Below, piece after piece: positions 24,186 through 33,482 of a stretch of 34,929 bases of DNA. Every line of letters starts with the position of its first letter. Positions within the stretch are counted from its first letter, which is position 1. Source of the stretch: Welwitschia mirabilis (taxonomy: Eukaryota > Gnetophyta > Gnetopsida > Welwitschiales); assembly GCA_051453625.1 (NCBI GenBank), contig JBOZIK010000001.1, positions 95,551,709 to 95,586,637 of the forward strand, read 5' to 3'. The notes below the pieces were generated by a model. It had not been told where the DNA came from. It did not search any database and saw only the letters and a list, made by a program, of their open reading frames with translations. The translations under genes were made by a program, and so were the position numbers.

Positions 24186-25052
24186 TGTTGGGAAAATGGA
24201 AGAGTTTTAATGATGCCACTGAGCAATTGGATTGTAGAACAACCAAGGTAGTCAAGTGAAAACCTGATAAAAAGTATTGGGATGTTCCCCTATAAAACCA
24301 GGATGTTGCCCTTATGAAACTAGGATGTTCCCCTTTCTTTGTAGTCTTAAAGTGCTAGAATGTCCCCTCTGTGAAACTAGGATCTGCCCTGTAAAACTGG
24401 CATGTTCCCCTTCCCTTGCAGTTTTGACAGAACAGTGATGATAAAGACTGGGAAATCTAGCTAGAATAGATGGGACATTTGCCCAGGTGAACATTAGAGC
24501 AGAAATTTGATTTAAAACAACCGTTGGACTACACATTTCAAGGTGTTAACGACCAAGAGACCTTAGGGCATGCAAATCAAGTTCCAGAGCATTTCAAACG
24601 AGAATCAAATAGGTAGTTTTTCAAGGAACTCTATAAAATGTGTTGTGTCATTATCAAAAGGGAGAGCTGTAACATACTATTCTGAATTAATCTTTGTTGT
24701 ATCATTCTACACTTGTACTACATTAAGATATCTACCTATGTGGAGATATTGGATCTATAGTTGATGTACTATGCATGAAAGGCATACAAACCATCAGGCC
24801 ATTTACTTGATTGATATCTTGTGAGTGCTCATTGGATTCAACAAGCTAACCCTTGTGAGAAGGGTGTTGTAAAGAGACTCTTGGTGAAGGATGTTGTAAC
24901 TGACCATTCGTGAAGGATGATGTAAGTTGCCCTTGGAGAAGGGTGTTCTAAGGGAACCAGGAGGCTAAGAGCGCGTTGTTGCCCCTTGAGAGTGGAGTAT
25001 GCAGGGATTGTCAAATTACTGTAAGTCTTTGGTGCACACTTTCTATGTGTTT
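24186..25052 (+). repeat. 5' LTR, family 2 (end hidden by gap)
   Basis: Starts TGTTGGGAAAATGGAAGAG. U3 carries GGATGTTCCCC-type words (24270-24425), then TATAAAA at 24632-24638, then CCCTT/AAGGG hairpin units (24850-24955) and the GAGAGTGGAGTATG block near 24987. The last ~150-200 bp fall in the 25053-25270 gap. Confidence 0.85.
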
Positions 25053-25279
25053 NNNNNNNNNNNNNNNNNNNNNNNNNNNNNNNNNNNNNNNNNNNNNNNN
25101 NNNNNNNNNNNNNNNNNNNNNNNNNNNNNNNNNNNNNNNNNNNNNNNNNNNNNNNNNNNNNNNNNNNNNNNNNNNNNNNNNNNNNNNNNNNNNNNNNNNN
25201 NNNNNNNNNNNNNNNNNNNNNNNNNNNNNNNNNNNNNNNNNNNNNNNNNNNNNNNNNNNNNNNNNNNNNNAATATCATA

Positions 25280-26643
25280 GCATCCTCCAGCTATCTAAGC
25301 TATCTAGCAGGTCAAGCCATATCTAGACCTCACTTCTTCAACGAAAATAATTATGCTCATTGGAGGTCCAAAATGAGCATATTCCTAAATTTTCTCAACC
25401 CAATCTTTAGGAAATAGTCGAGAATGGCTATGAACCTCCAAAAGATGTTGACAAGAATGCGAACATAATCTTGAAGCCAAGAAACAAGTAGGATCCAAAT
25501 GACAAAAGGAAGGCGCAACTCAATGCACAAGCAATGAATGCAATCATCTATGCTTTGTTAAATGAAGAATATGATCGAGTAGTGCAATACACAACAACAA
25601 AAGACATTCGGGAGACGCTCAAGATAGCTCATGAAGGCACAAATGTAATCAAGAATACAAAGCTGCAACTCCTTGCCACCAAGTTTGAGAACATGAGAAT
25701 GGAAGAATCAGAATCCGTGGTAGAATACACAACAAAAATTAGTAATATTGTCAACAATATGTGGGGGCTTGGAGAAACGGTTCCTAAGAATCAAATTGTT
25801 TATAAAATCCTAAGAAGCCTAACCCCAAAGTTTAGGCCAAAACTTACAGTTATCGAAGAAAGCAAGGATATTGACTGCATAAGAGNNNNNNNNNNNNNNN
25901 NNNNNNNNNNNNNNNNNNNNNNNNNNNNNNNNNNNNNNNNNNNNNNNNNNNNNNNNNNNNNNNNNNNNNNNNNNNNNNNNNNNNNNNNNNNNNNNNNNNN
26001 NNNNNNNNNNNNNNNNNNNNNNNNNNNNNNNNNNNNNNNNNNNNNNNNNNNNNNNNNNNNNNNNNNNNNNNNNNNNNNNNNNNNNNNNNNNNNNNNNNNN
26101 NNNNNNNNNNNNNNNNNNNNNNNNNNNNNNNNNNNNNNNNNNNNNNNNNNNNNNNNNNNNNNNNNNNNNNNNNNNNNNNNNNNNNNNNNNNNNNNNNNNN
26201 NNNNNNNNNNNNNNNNNNNNNNNNNNNNNNNNNNNNNNNNNNNNNNNNNNNNNNNNNNNNNNNNNNNNNNNNNNNNNNNNNNNNNNNNNNNNNNNNNNNN
26301 NNNNNNNNNNNNNNNNNNNNNNNNNNNNNNNNNNNNNNNNNNNNNNNNNNNNNNNNNNNNNNNNNNNNNNNNNNNNNNNNNNNNNNNNNNNNNNNNNNNN
26401 NNNNNNNNNNNNNNNNNNNNAACAATAAGATCGAGTGTCTTTTAAAAGAATTACAAGATGCTAAAGAGATAGCAGAACGATTTACTATTGGTATAGAGAA
26501 CCTTAATAAAAAAATGTAGCCTTAAAGAAAGATGTAGCAGATCTTGAATCAAAGCTAAATATTACGAACAATAAGATCGAGTGTCTTTTAAAAGAATTAC
26601 AAGATGCTAAAGAGATAGCAGAACGATTTACTATTGGTATAGA
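25280..26643 (+). pseudogene. Copia gag (UBN2-type), interrupted by gaps
   Basis: The N-terminal part (PHFFNENNYAHW) is near 25330, with a stop at about 25408 and a frame change before the central segment. From 25534 a clean frame of more than 110 residues shows the UBN2-type block: ALLNEEYDRVV, IAHEGTNVIKNTKLQLLATK, then SVVEYTTKISNIVNNMWGLG and ILRSLTPKFRPK. It is clearly homologous to the gag at 7.9-9.5 kb but better preserved. After the 25886-26420 gap, the coiled-coil part (KIECLLKELQDAKEIAERF) appears, twice. The zinc knuckle, if present, lies in the gap. Role: retroelement RNA-binding capsid protein. Confidence 0.8.
26421..26643 (+). repeat. Exact 77-bp duplication between two gaps
   Basis: 26421-26497 and 26567-26643 are identical base for base, offset by 146 bp. 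The first copy begins right after one N gap and the second ends right before the next. Both encode the gag coiled-coil segment. Zero divergence here, in an element whose LTRs differ at many sites, suggests either a very recent duplication or overlapping contig ends. Confidence 0.85.
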
Positions 26644-27426
26644 NNNNNNNNNNNNNNNNNNNNNNNNNNNNNNNNNNNNNNNNNNNNNNNNNNNNNNNNN
26701 NNNNNNNNNNNNNNNNNNNNNNNNNNNNNNNNNNNNNNNNNNNNNNNNNNNNNNNNNNNNNNNNNNNNNNNNNNNNNNNNNNNNNNNNNNNNNNNNNNNN
26801 NNNNNNNNNNNNNNNNNNNNNNNNNNNNNNNNNNNNNNNNNNNNNNNNNNNNNNNNNNNNNNNNNNNNNNNNNNNNNNNNNNNNNNNNNNNNNNNNNNNN
26901 NNNNNNNNNNNNNNNNNNNNNNNNNNNNNNNNNNNNNNNNNNNNNNNNNNNNNNNNNNNNNNNNNNNNNNNNNNNNNNNNNNNNNNNNNNNNNNNNNNNN
27001 NNNNNNNNNNNNNNNNNNNNNNNNNNNNNNNNNNNNNNNNNNNNNNNNNNNNNNNNNNNNNNNNNNNNNNNNNNNNNNNNNNNNNNNNNNNNNNNNNNNN
27101 NNNNNNNNNNNNNNNNNNNNNNNNNNNNNNNNNNNNNNNNNNNNNNNNNNNNNNNNNNNNNNNNNNNNNNNNNNNNNNNNNNNNNNNNNNNNNNNNNNNN
27201 NNNNNNNNNNNNNNNNNNNNNNNNNNNNNNNNNNNNNNNNNNNNNNNNNNNNNNNNNNNNNNNNNNNNNNNNNNNNNNNNNNNNNNNNNNNNNNNNNNNN
27301 NNNNNNNNNNNNNNNNNNNNNNNNNNNNNNNNNNNNNNNNNNNNNNNNNNNNNNNNNNNNNNNNNNNNNNNNNNNNNNNNNNNNNNNNNNNNNNNNNNNN
27401 NNNNNNNNNNNNNNNNNNNNNNNNNN

Positions 27427-27897
27427 ATGCTTACTAATGTTTAGTGCTTGAATAATACATTGTGATCAATTTCTATTTGATAAACTATTAAGCTTCTTTA
27501 CCTTCTTAGATATGTGTCCATTTTTAGCTTAGTATTATGTTTCAATTATGATAAAGGGGGAGTAGAGTTTTCATTGTCTATGTTTTCTGTTTACTTGAAG
27601 AGTTATTCTTGTCTATGTTTACAATCTATTTGATTTGATGTGTGCAATGTATTAGTAGAATGCCTGTTGTACTCTAATGTTATGACTACAGATTGGTTGT
27701 TTCTATATGGTGTCATAGAGAATGTCACAAGATGAGTTTGCACAATTAGGGTCTGCCAAAACTGATGCTTGTGCTTTGAATGCATTGCATACTCTTAGAA
27801 CGAATAAATTCAGGGGGAGTAAAGCAACTGGTGATCAACTGCTAGTCTTTCCTTGCCCAAGCAATTAAGAACTTGTCATCATTGAAGACAGGGAGAT
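27427..27897 (+). other. Non-coding 3' internal tail of family 2 element
   Basis: Homologous to 9680-10051. Contains AATTATGATAAAGGGGGAGT near 27545 and ends with GACAGGGAGAT before the 3' LTR. There is no coding sequence. Confidence 0.75.
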
Positions 27898-28981
27898 TCT
27901 TGGGAAAATAAAAGAGTTTTAATGATGTCACTGAGCAATTGGAATATAGAACGACCAAAGTTATCAAATGAAAATTTGATAAAAAGTACTAGGATGTCCC
28001 CTTATGAAACCAAGTCGTCCCCTCTCTAAAATTGGAATGTTCCCCTTGTGGAATTGGTATTCCCCAGGTGAAACCAAGATGCCCCTCCTCTCCTTTCCAG
28101 TCCTAAAGTACTAGGATGTCCCCCATGTGAAACTGGAATATCCCCCTCCCTTGCAGGCCCAAATTACTAGGACGTCCGCCCTGTAAAACTGGGACATCCC
28201 CCCTCCCTTGCAGTTTTGATAGAACAGTGATGATAAAAACTGGGACATGCAGCCCAAAAAGATGGGATGTCTTCCCAGGAGAACATTGGAGTAGTAGAAA
28301 TGTAATTTAAAACAATTGTTAGATTGCACACTTCAAAGTGCTAATGACCAAGAGACCTTCAGGGCACACAAACCAAGTTCCTGAGCACTTTAAACGAAAA
28401 TCTAATAGCTAGTTTTTCAAGGAACTCTATAGAATGTTTTATGTCATTGTCAAAAGGGAGAACTACAATATACTATTTTGAGCCGATCTCTGTTGTATGA
28501 TTCTCTACTTGTACTACACTGAAATATCTACCGATGTCGAGATGTTGAATCTATAGCTGATGTATTATGAATGAAAGACATACAAACCATCAGGCCTTTT
28601 ACTTGATCGATATCTTGCGAGTGCTTATTGGATTGAGCAAGTTGACCTTTATGAGAAGGGTGCTGTAAAGAGAACCTTGGCCAGAACTGTTGTAAGCTGC
28701 CCTTGGAGAAGGGTGTTCTAAGGGAACCAAGAGGCTAAAAGCACGTTGTTGTGCCTTGAGAGTAGAGAAAGCAAGGACTACCGAACCACTATAAATCTCT
28801 AGTGCACACTTTCTATTTGTTTGTCTCTTCTGCTTGCTTTTATCAACTTTGATTCATTTCCTTAAACAAGATTCATATTTAGTTACTCATGTTAAAAGGT
28901 TATTCCAGTTTGATATAATTAGAAAATATTTTTAAATAACACCCTATTCACCCCACTTTAGGGTGCCATACGGTCCTAACA
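27898..28981 (+). repeat. 3' LTR, family 2
   Basis: Starts TCTTGGGAAAATAAAAGAG, with the terminal TG changed to TC, and ends CGGTCCTAACA. The GGATGTCCCC-type array is at 27985-28215, and the TATA box is decayed to TATAGAA at 28428-28434. Plastid clpP sequence begins at the very next base. Confidence 0.85.
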
Positions 28982-29547
28982 CTATACATGATACGGCGAT
29001 TTTGATTAAAGGAGGAGGATTCACAATTGCTCTTGGGATGGTCACTTCAACAGGAACCTCGACTTTAACTGTAGGTACTAGAGGAATTCGTCATGCAACA
29101 GCTAATAGTCTAATCATGATCCACCAACGTAGTGCTGATCTTGATAACACATCAGCTTCGGAGTTTGTTAAAGAAAGTGAAGAAGTTAACCAATTACGGT
29201 GAAAAATGGTACGAAGCTATACTATTAGAACAAGTCAAAGCAAACAATTTATTGATATTTGCCTTGATACACCGCTTTTTATGTCACGAAGAATAGCATG
29301 GAATTTAAACCTTGTTGACAATGTAATTGTTCCAAATTGGAAATTGAACATCGAAGACCCTCCATTTGAAATTCCTCCAGACGAAAGTGGAGTTTTCAGA
29401 ATAGTTCCCTACACCTACCTAAGAAAAGGGTTAAAAAGGGCTATGGAGGTTAGAAGTGGGAAAAAGTTTGAAAGAATGAAAATAGTTATTCCAACAGAAG
29501 AGGAAAAAGAAGAACTAAGGAAAAAGAAGAAGAAAGAAAAGAAGTAG
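28982..29547 (+). pseudogene. clpP: Plastid-derived clpP, copy A (5'-truncated)
   Basis: ClpP1 is the plastid-encoded subunit of the stromal Clp protease. The reading starts at TIHDT right at the LTR end, so the first ~70 residues are missing. It then follows the ClpP fold: LGMVTSTGTS with Ser at 29047-29049 aligned to the catalytic Ser of the family AASMG motif, LIMIHQ with His at 29122-29124, the acidic helix FVKESEEVNQL, and NLVDNVIV with Asp at 29317-29319. All three triad positions are thus present. A single in-frame TGA (29200-29202) breaks it; copy B has AGA there. After the usual ClpP end the frame continues about 75 residues into a Lys/Glu-rich tail that stops at 29547. The protein is very divergent, as in plant lineages with fast clpP evolution. 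Identity rests on the motifs plus the rps12-rpl20 neighbours. Confidence 0.8.
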
Positions 29548-29575
29548 AAGAATAAAAACTTTCTTCAATGCTTTT

Positions 29576-29621
29576 ATTTGAATTAACTGGTTAGGATAAA
29601 TCCTAACCAGTTAATTCAAAT
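29576..29621 (+). repeat. Perfect 22-bp inverted repeat after clpP copy A
   Basis: Arms 29576-29597 and 29600-29621 are exact reverse complements around a 2-nt loop; the core is GGTTAGGAT/ATCCTAACC. A decayed version follows copy B at about 30464-30490 (TTAGGAT TT ATCCTAA). In the plastid this would form a hairpin between clpP and rps12, of the kind that stabilises plastid RNA 3' ends. An N gap begins at the next base. Confidence 0.85.
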
Positions 29622-29837
29622 NNNNNNNNNNNNNNNNNNNNNNNNNNNNNNNNNNNNNNNNNNNNNNNNNNNNNNNNNNNNNNNNNNNNNNNNNNNNNNN
29701 NNNNNNNNNNNNNNNNNNNNNNNNNNNNNNNNNNNNNNNNNNNNNNNNNNNNNNNNNNNNNNNNNNNNNNNNNNNNNNNNNNNNNNNNNNNNNNNNNNNN
29801 NNNNNNNNNNNNNNNNNNNNNNNNNNNNNNNNNNNNN
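29622..29837. other. Assembly gap (216 N)
   Basis: Unknown bases between the two clpP copies. The missing 5' part of copy B's clpP should lie in or before this gap. Confidence 0.95.
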
Positions 29838-30453
29838 CTAGTTTTAATTTATATTAACTCTCTTATTGGAGCATTGATGATAGGTTTAACTATACATAAT
29901 ATGATAATTTTAATTAGAGAAAGATGATTGACAATTTATCTTGGGATGATTATTTTAATAGGAACCTTGACTTTAATTATAGATACTAGAGGAATTCATC
30001 ATGCAGCACCTAATAGTTTAATTATGATTCACTAACCCAGTGCTAATCTTGATAATACATCAAGTTCAAAGTTTATTAAATAAAGTGAAGAAGTTAACCA
30101 ATTACAGAGAAAAATGGTATAAAGCTATGCTATTAGAATGATCAAAGCAAATATTTATTGATATTTGCCTTGATACATTGCTTTTTATGTCACCAAGGAC
30201 AACATGGAATTTAAACCTTATTAACAACATATTTATTCCAGATTGAAAATTGAACATGGAAGACCCTCTATTTGAAATTCCTCTAGATGGAAGTGGAGTT
30301 TTCACAATAGTTTCTACCACCTACCTAAGAAAAGTATTAAAAAGGGCTATGGAGGTTAAAAGTAGTAAAAAGTTTAAAATAATGAAAAGTTATTCCAATA
30401 AAGACGAAAAAGAAGAACTGAGAAAGCATAAGAACAAGAAAGAAAAGAATTAG
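29838..30453 (+). pseudogene. clpP: Plastid-derived clpP, copy B (more decayed)
   Basis: Homologous to copy A along its length and extending further upstream: YINSLIGALMIGLTIHN corresponds to the ClpP INSPGG...G.AIYDT region. The catalytic Ser codon is TTA (29955-29957, a C-to-T change from TCA), while MIH is kept. Several stops are present (TGA near 29925, TAA after MIH, TAA near 30080, TAA near 30119), and a frameshift near 30140 is followed by return to frame for the Lys/Glu-rich tail ending TAG at 30451-30453. It is much more AT-rich than copy A. It is collinear with rps12 and rpl20 downstream, so it is the copy in its native plastid context. Confidence 0.8.
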
Positions 30454-30510
30454 AACAAGAACTAACTAATTAGGATTTATCCTAACTAATTAATTTAAAT
30501 AAAAAATAAA

Positions 30511-30637
30511 ATGCCCACAAATCCACAATTTATTAGAGATGTGAGATTACAAAAAAAAAAGAAAATGAAAAATGAAAAGGGGATCCTGTGATCTTCAAAT
30601 ATGTCCTCAGCATAGAGAAGTATGTGCTAGGATATAT
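30511..30637 (+). pseudogene. rps12: Plastid-derived rps12 exon 1
   Basis: Ribosomal protein S12 of the plastid small subunit; its first exon normally encodes about 38 residues and is trans-spliced to exons 2-3 elsewhere in the plastome. Here ATG CCC ACA at 30511 gives MPTNPQFIR, matching the family start MPTIQQLIR. After a frame change in an A-rich run, 30591-30637 gives ICPQHREVCARIY, matching the conserved GCPQRRGVC.RVY end of exon 1. It lies 57 bp after clpP copy B, as expected for the plastid clpP-rps12-rpl20 operon. Exons 2-3 are not in the window. Confidence 0.85.
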
Positions 30638-31150
30638 GTATTACTTGTTTAGACCTAAAACAAAAAAACAAAGCAAAGAGGATTCTTTCAAGAAGAACTT
30701 TTTTGTTATCAAAAAGTCAAGATATTTTATTTGACTATAAGGAGATTAATTTTATGGTTTTTATTGGTGCAAATCCAATTACTTTAATGTAGGATGAAAA
30801 GTAATTCCTCTTTAGTAGTGAATGACCATCAATCCATGGAGCGAATAATCATGCAAAAGGCAAAGAAAAAATATTAATATTTACTCAATTGTAAAAATGC
30901 ATTAATAAGTTTAATAATATAAAATTAGCTAACTCTCAAATCTATTTAGATACTATTAATGTATGAATGAATCTTTTTCTAAGAGTATTTATAACTTAAT
31001 TATGGAGTAGAAGGAGAGCTAGAAATGGTAAATCATACTAGTTACCAATAACTTGCCTTTTTTATTTAGATTTTAGCTCTAGCATATAGAGAGGGACTTA
31101 TTGTTAGAGAAAGAATCATATAAAAAAAGAAAAGTTTAATTTTTTAAAAA
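30638..31150 (+). other. Downstream of rps12 exon 1; likely plastid intron half or spacer
   Basis: AT-rich sequence with no open frame of note. In plastids this position holds the 5' half of the trans-spliced rps12 group II intron and then the spacer to rpl20. The first bases (GTATTAC) do not show the canonical GUGYG intron start, so identity is inferred from position only. A 687-N gap (31151-31837) follows. Confidence 0.4.
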
Positions 31151-31837
31151 NNNNNNNNNNNNNNNNNNNNNNNNNNNNNNNNNNNNNNNNNNNNNNNNNN
31201 NNNNNNNNNNNNNNNNNNNNNNNNNNNNNNNNNNNNNNNNNNNNNNNNNNNNNNNNNNNNNNNNNNNNNNNNNNNNNNNNNNNNNNNNNNNNNNNNNNNN
31301 NNNNNNNNNNNNNNNNNNNNNNNNNNNNNNNNNNNNNNNNNNNNNNNNNNNNNNNNNNNNNNNNNNNNNNNNNNNNNNNNNNNNNNNNNNNNNNNNNNNN
31401 NNNNNNNNNNNNNNNNNNNNNNNNNNNNNNNNNNNNNNNNNNNNNNNNNNNNNNNNNNNNNNNNNNNNNNNNNNNNNNNNNNNNNNNNNNNNNNNNNNNN
31501 NNNNNNNNNNNNNNNNNNNNNNNNNNNNNNNNNNNNNNNNNNNNNNNNNNNNNNNNNNNNNNNNNNNNNNNNNNNNNNNNNNNNNNNNNNNNNNNNNNNN
31601 NNNNNNNNNNNNNNNNNNNNNNNNNNNNNNNNNNNNNNNNNNNNNNNNNNNNNNNNNNNNNNNNNNNNNNNNNNNNNNNNNNNNNNNNNNNNNNNNNNNN
31701 NNNNNNNNNNNNNNNNNNNNNNNNNNNNNNNNNNNNNNNNNNNNNNNNNNNNNNNNNNNNNNNNNNNNNNNNNNNNNNNNNNNNNNNNNNNNNNNNNNNN
31801 NNNNNNNNNNNNNNNNNNNNNNNNNNNNNNNNNNNNN

Positions 31838-32021
31838 AGAAATCCTTGATTTTTGTCTTGGTCCTAGTCCACCCCTGCCTCCTTAGAAATAGTCTAAGTA
31901 AAGGGAGTTTTGGTGAGGAAGGTTACAGTAGCAAAAGCCGTTGGAATATTTTTTATTCTAAAAAAGAAAAGTTCATTTTTTTGAATAAAAAAGTTAATCC
32001 AAAAATAGACATAACACACAA
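31838..32021 (+). other. Spacer upstream of rpl20 (plastid-derived)
   Basis: Non-coding sequence between a gap and the rpl20 start. It includes a GC-richer piece (GTCCACCCCTGCCTCC) near 31868. No gene is recognised. Confidence 0.4.
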
Positions 32022-32309
32022 ATGACCAAAGTAAAATGGGAGTATATAGCTTGAAAGCATTGGAACAGAATTCGTCTTTTTGCTTCAGGTTTTCAAAGAT
32101 CCCATTCCAAATAGTATCGAGCTACTAAACAACAAAAACAGAGGGCTTTGATCTCTACTAAAGGAGACAGAATAAAAAGAAAAAGAGCTTTTCGTCACTT
32201 GTGGATTGCTTGGATTAATGCAATAGTCCATTTTCATGGGATATCTTATAGCAACTTTGTACATTGTATGTACAAAAATCAATTGCCTCTAAATCATAAA
32301 ACACTATAA
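32022..32309 (+). pseudogene. rpl20: Plastid-derived rpl20
   Basis: Large-subunit ribosomal protein L20 of the plastid. From ATG at 32022 a single frame reads MTKVKWEYIA, then IRLFASGFQRSHSK, then [19 protein letters not shown], and ends QLPLNHKTL before TAA at 32307-32309. These match the family segments MTRVKRGYIARR, RAFRRLWITRINA and the QLLLNRK region. In-frame stops are TGA at 32052-32054 (an expected Arg codon, so C-to-T from CGA) and TAG at 32112-32114. KWE for the usual KRG also fits C-to-T and G-to-A changes. The final TAA may itself be a mutated CAA, since the plastid protein normally runs on a further 15-20 residues. It converges on rps18, as in plastid genomes. Confidence 0.9.
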
Positions 32310-32538
32310 TCCTTGTTTTTCTACTATTTCTCAAAAAATTGTGGCATAAGAACCCAAAATCCTTGGAGATTTCCCTCTGGGAAAAAATATCAAAAAGAAA
32401 GCAAAAGGATTCATTTTTGCAAATTTTTCGAGAATTGCAATAGCAATTTTTATAACTTAAAAAAAAAAGTCAAACTCAACTTTTATTACAGCTTTTTGAT
32501 CTTTGTTTTGATTGTAAAGCTTTTTTATCTTTGTCTTT
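32310..32538. other. rpl20-rps18 intergenic region
   Basis: AT-rich spacer. A segment near 32430-32450 (TCGAGAATTGCAATAGCAA) can be read RIAIAI, reminiscent of the L20 C-terminus. This would imply an insertion in rpl20, but the evidence is weak. Confidence 0.35.
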
Positions 32539-33083
32539 TTAAACCTTATTGTGTAAAGGGTAAATCTTTGTTTCCTTTGTCCTTTTGAACTTTAATTTTT
32601 TGACCGTAAAGGGTAATAACGATAGAATACGAGCTCGTTTAATAGCAATAGCCATAAGGCATTGTTGTTTCCAAGTCAATTTATTAACTTTCTAGATAAG
32701 ATTTTTCCTTGTTGACTAATATAACGATTAATCAGACTCACATTGTTATATTTGATCTGATCTTTTGACTTTATTTGAATAGATTTTTTTGAAATCTTTC
32801 GTGGACGACATTCACGACTACTTGTCGGTCTCAGAGCCTTAAACCACCTAAAATGAAAAGGTTTTCATTTACGACTACTAGACGATGTCTTAGGCTTATT
32901 AGACAATGCCTCAGGCTTATTAGACGATGTCTCAGACTTACTAGATGGTGTCTCAGACTTAAACCACTTAAAATTAAAAGATTGCTTAGAACGTTTAGAA
33001 CATTTACAACTACTAGATGGTATCTCAAGCTTAAACCACTTAAAATCAAAAGATTGCTTAGACATAGTTTGATGATTAGACAT
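32539..33083 (-). pseudogene. rps18: Plastid-derived rps18 with expanded N-terminus
   Basis: Small-subunit ribosomal protein S18 of the plastid. The minus strand starts at ATG 33083 or, more likely, 33065 (MSKQSF). The conserved core reads [18 protein letters not shown] and then [20 protein letters not shown], matching the family MSLISRFISEQGKILSRR...[20 protein letters not shown]. A frameshift lies at about 32678-32684, and an in-frame TGA (32865-32867) replaces an expected Arg. The N-terminal part is far longer than usual: three copies of a (S)K(Q/P)(S/P)F.F(K/R)WFK module are separated by Ser/Pro/Lys/Thr-rich linkers (33065-32820). It ends TAA at 32539-32541 after a Lys-rich tail. Confidence 0.88.
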
Positions 33084-33183
33084 AGTTTAATGAAGTTTTT
33101 CAATGTTCTATTTTATTAGTAAAATACCATTTATTCCTTATTTTTGTAAGAAAAATCATTCCAATGGATCAGTATATTCTTTT

Positions 33184-33383
33184 TTATTTCTTTCTCTCTT
33201 TATGAATGGTATGCTTCAAACAAAAAGGACAAAATTTCTTGAATTCCAATGGAGTTGATTTATTATGTCGATTCTTTTTAGTTATATATCTAAAAATACC
33301 TGGAAATTTTTTTTGAGCACCTTTTTGGGTAGAATGAAAACATTCCAAAAAAACTATACTCGTGGACTGGTTGTTGCCAGCAT
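33184..33383 (-). pseudogene. rpl33: Plastid-derived rpl33
   Basis: Large-subunit ribosomal protein L33, a small zinc-ribbon type protein. The minus strand reads [40 protein letters not shown], then [15 protein letters not shown] and TAA at 33184-33186. Features kept are KKNRHN...LE.KK.CP.C..HT.H.E.KK and the CPFC cysteine pair. The likely ATG at 33381-33383 is followed by CTGGC, so one base (ATG G CT) seems to have been lost right after the start, which throws the gene out of frame at codon 2. It lies upstream of rps18 on the same strand, as in plastids. Confidence 0.9.
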
Positions 33384-33482
33384 AACCTTAATATAATCAT
33401 CTATTTCTCTCTTCAATTAGGAAAAAATTAATAGAAGACGCCGAACAACTCCCTTTCTTTTCCTTCCATAATAAAGAATTAG

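Larger units (their letters stand above)
24186..28981 (+). mobile_element. Family 2 copia-type LTR element with gag only, gapped
   Basis: Bounded by a 5' LTR starting at 24186 and a 3' LTR at 27898-28981. Between them are gag (25280-26643 with gaps) and a non-coding tail with a polypurine-like GACAGGGAGAT before the 3' LTR. Three gaps (25053-25270, 25886-26420, 26644-27426) hide the primer-binding site and part of the interior. No protease, integrase or RT is visible. The internal span including gaps is about 2.6 kb, too short for a full gag-pol if gap sizes are realistic. Flanking pentamers are CTAAG and CTATA, which do not match well as a target duplication. Confidence 0.75.

Noticed and set aside
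24181-28986. CTAAG/CTATA as a target-site duplication for the second element
   Set aside because: Only three of five positions agree, which is weak evidence. It was recorded as a mismatch and not claimed.
28982-29547. Functional nuclear protease gene (catalytic triad codons present)
   Set aside because: The N-terminal third including the INSPGG region is missing, an in-frame TGA interrupts it, and no promoter or transit peptide is visible. It is better explained as a truncated plastid copy.
32853-33119. Plus-strand Arg/Leu-rich open frame (repeats of RQCLRLIRR type)
   Set aside because: It is the complement of the rps18 N-terminal repeats on the other strand, and the repeat pattern comes from that gene.
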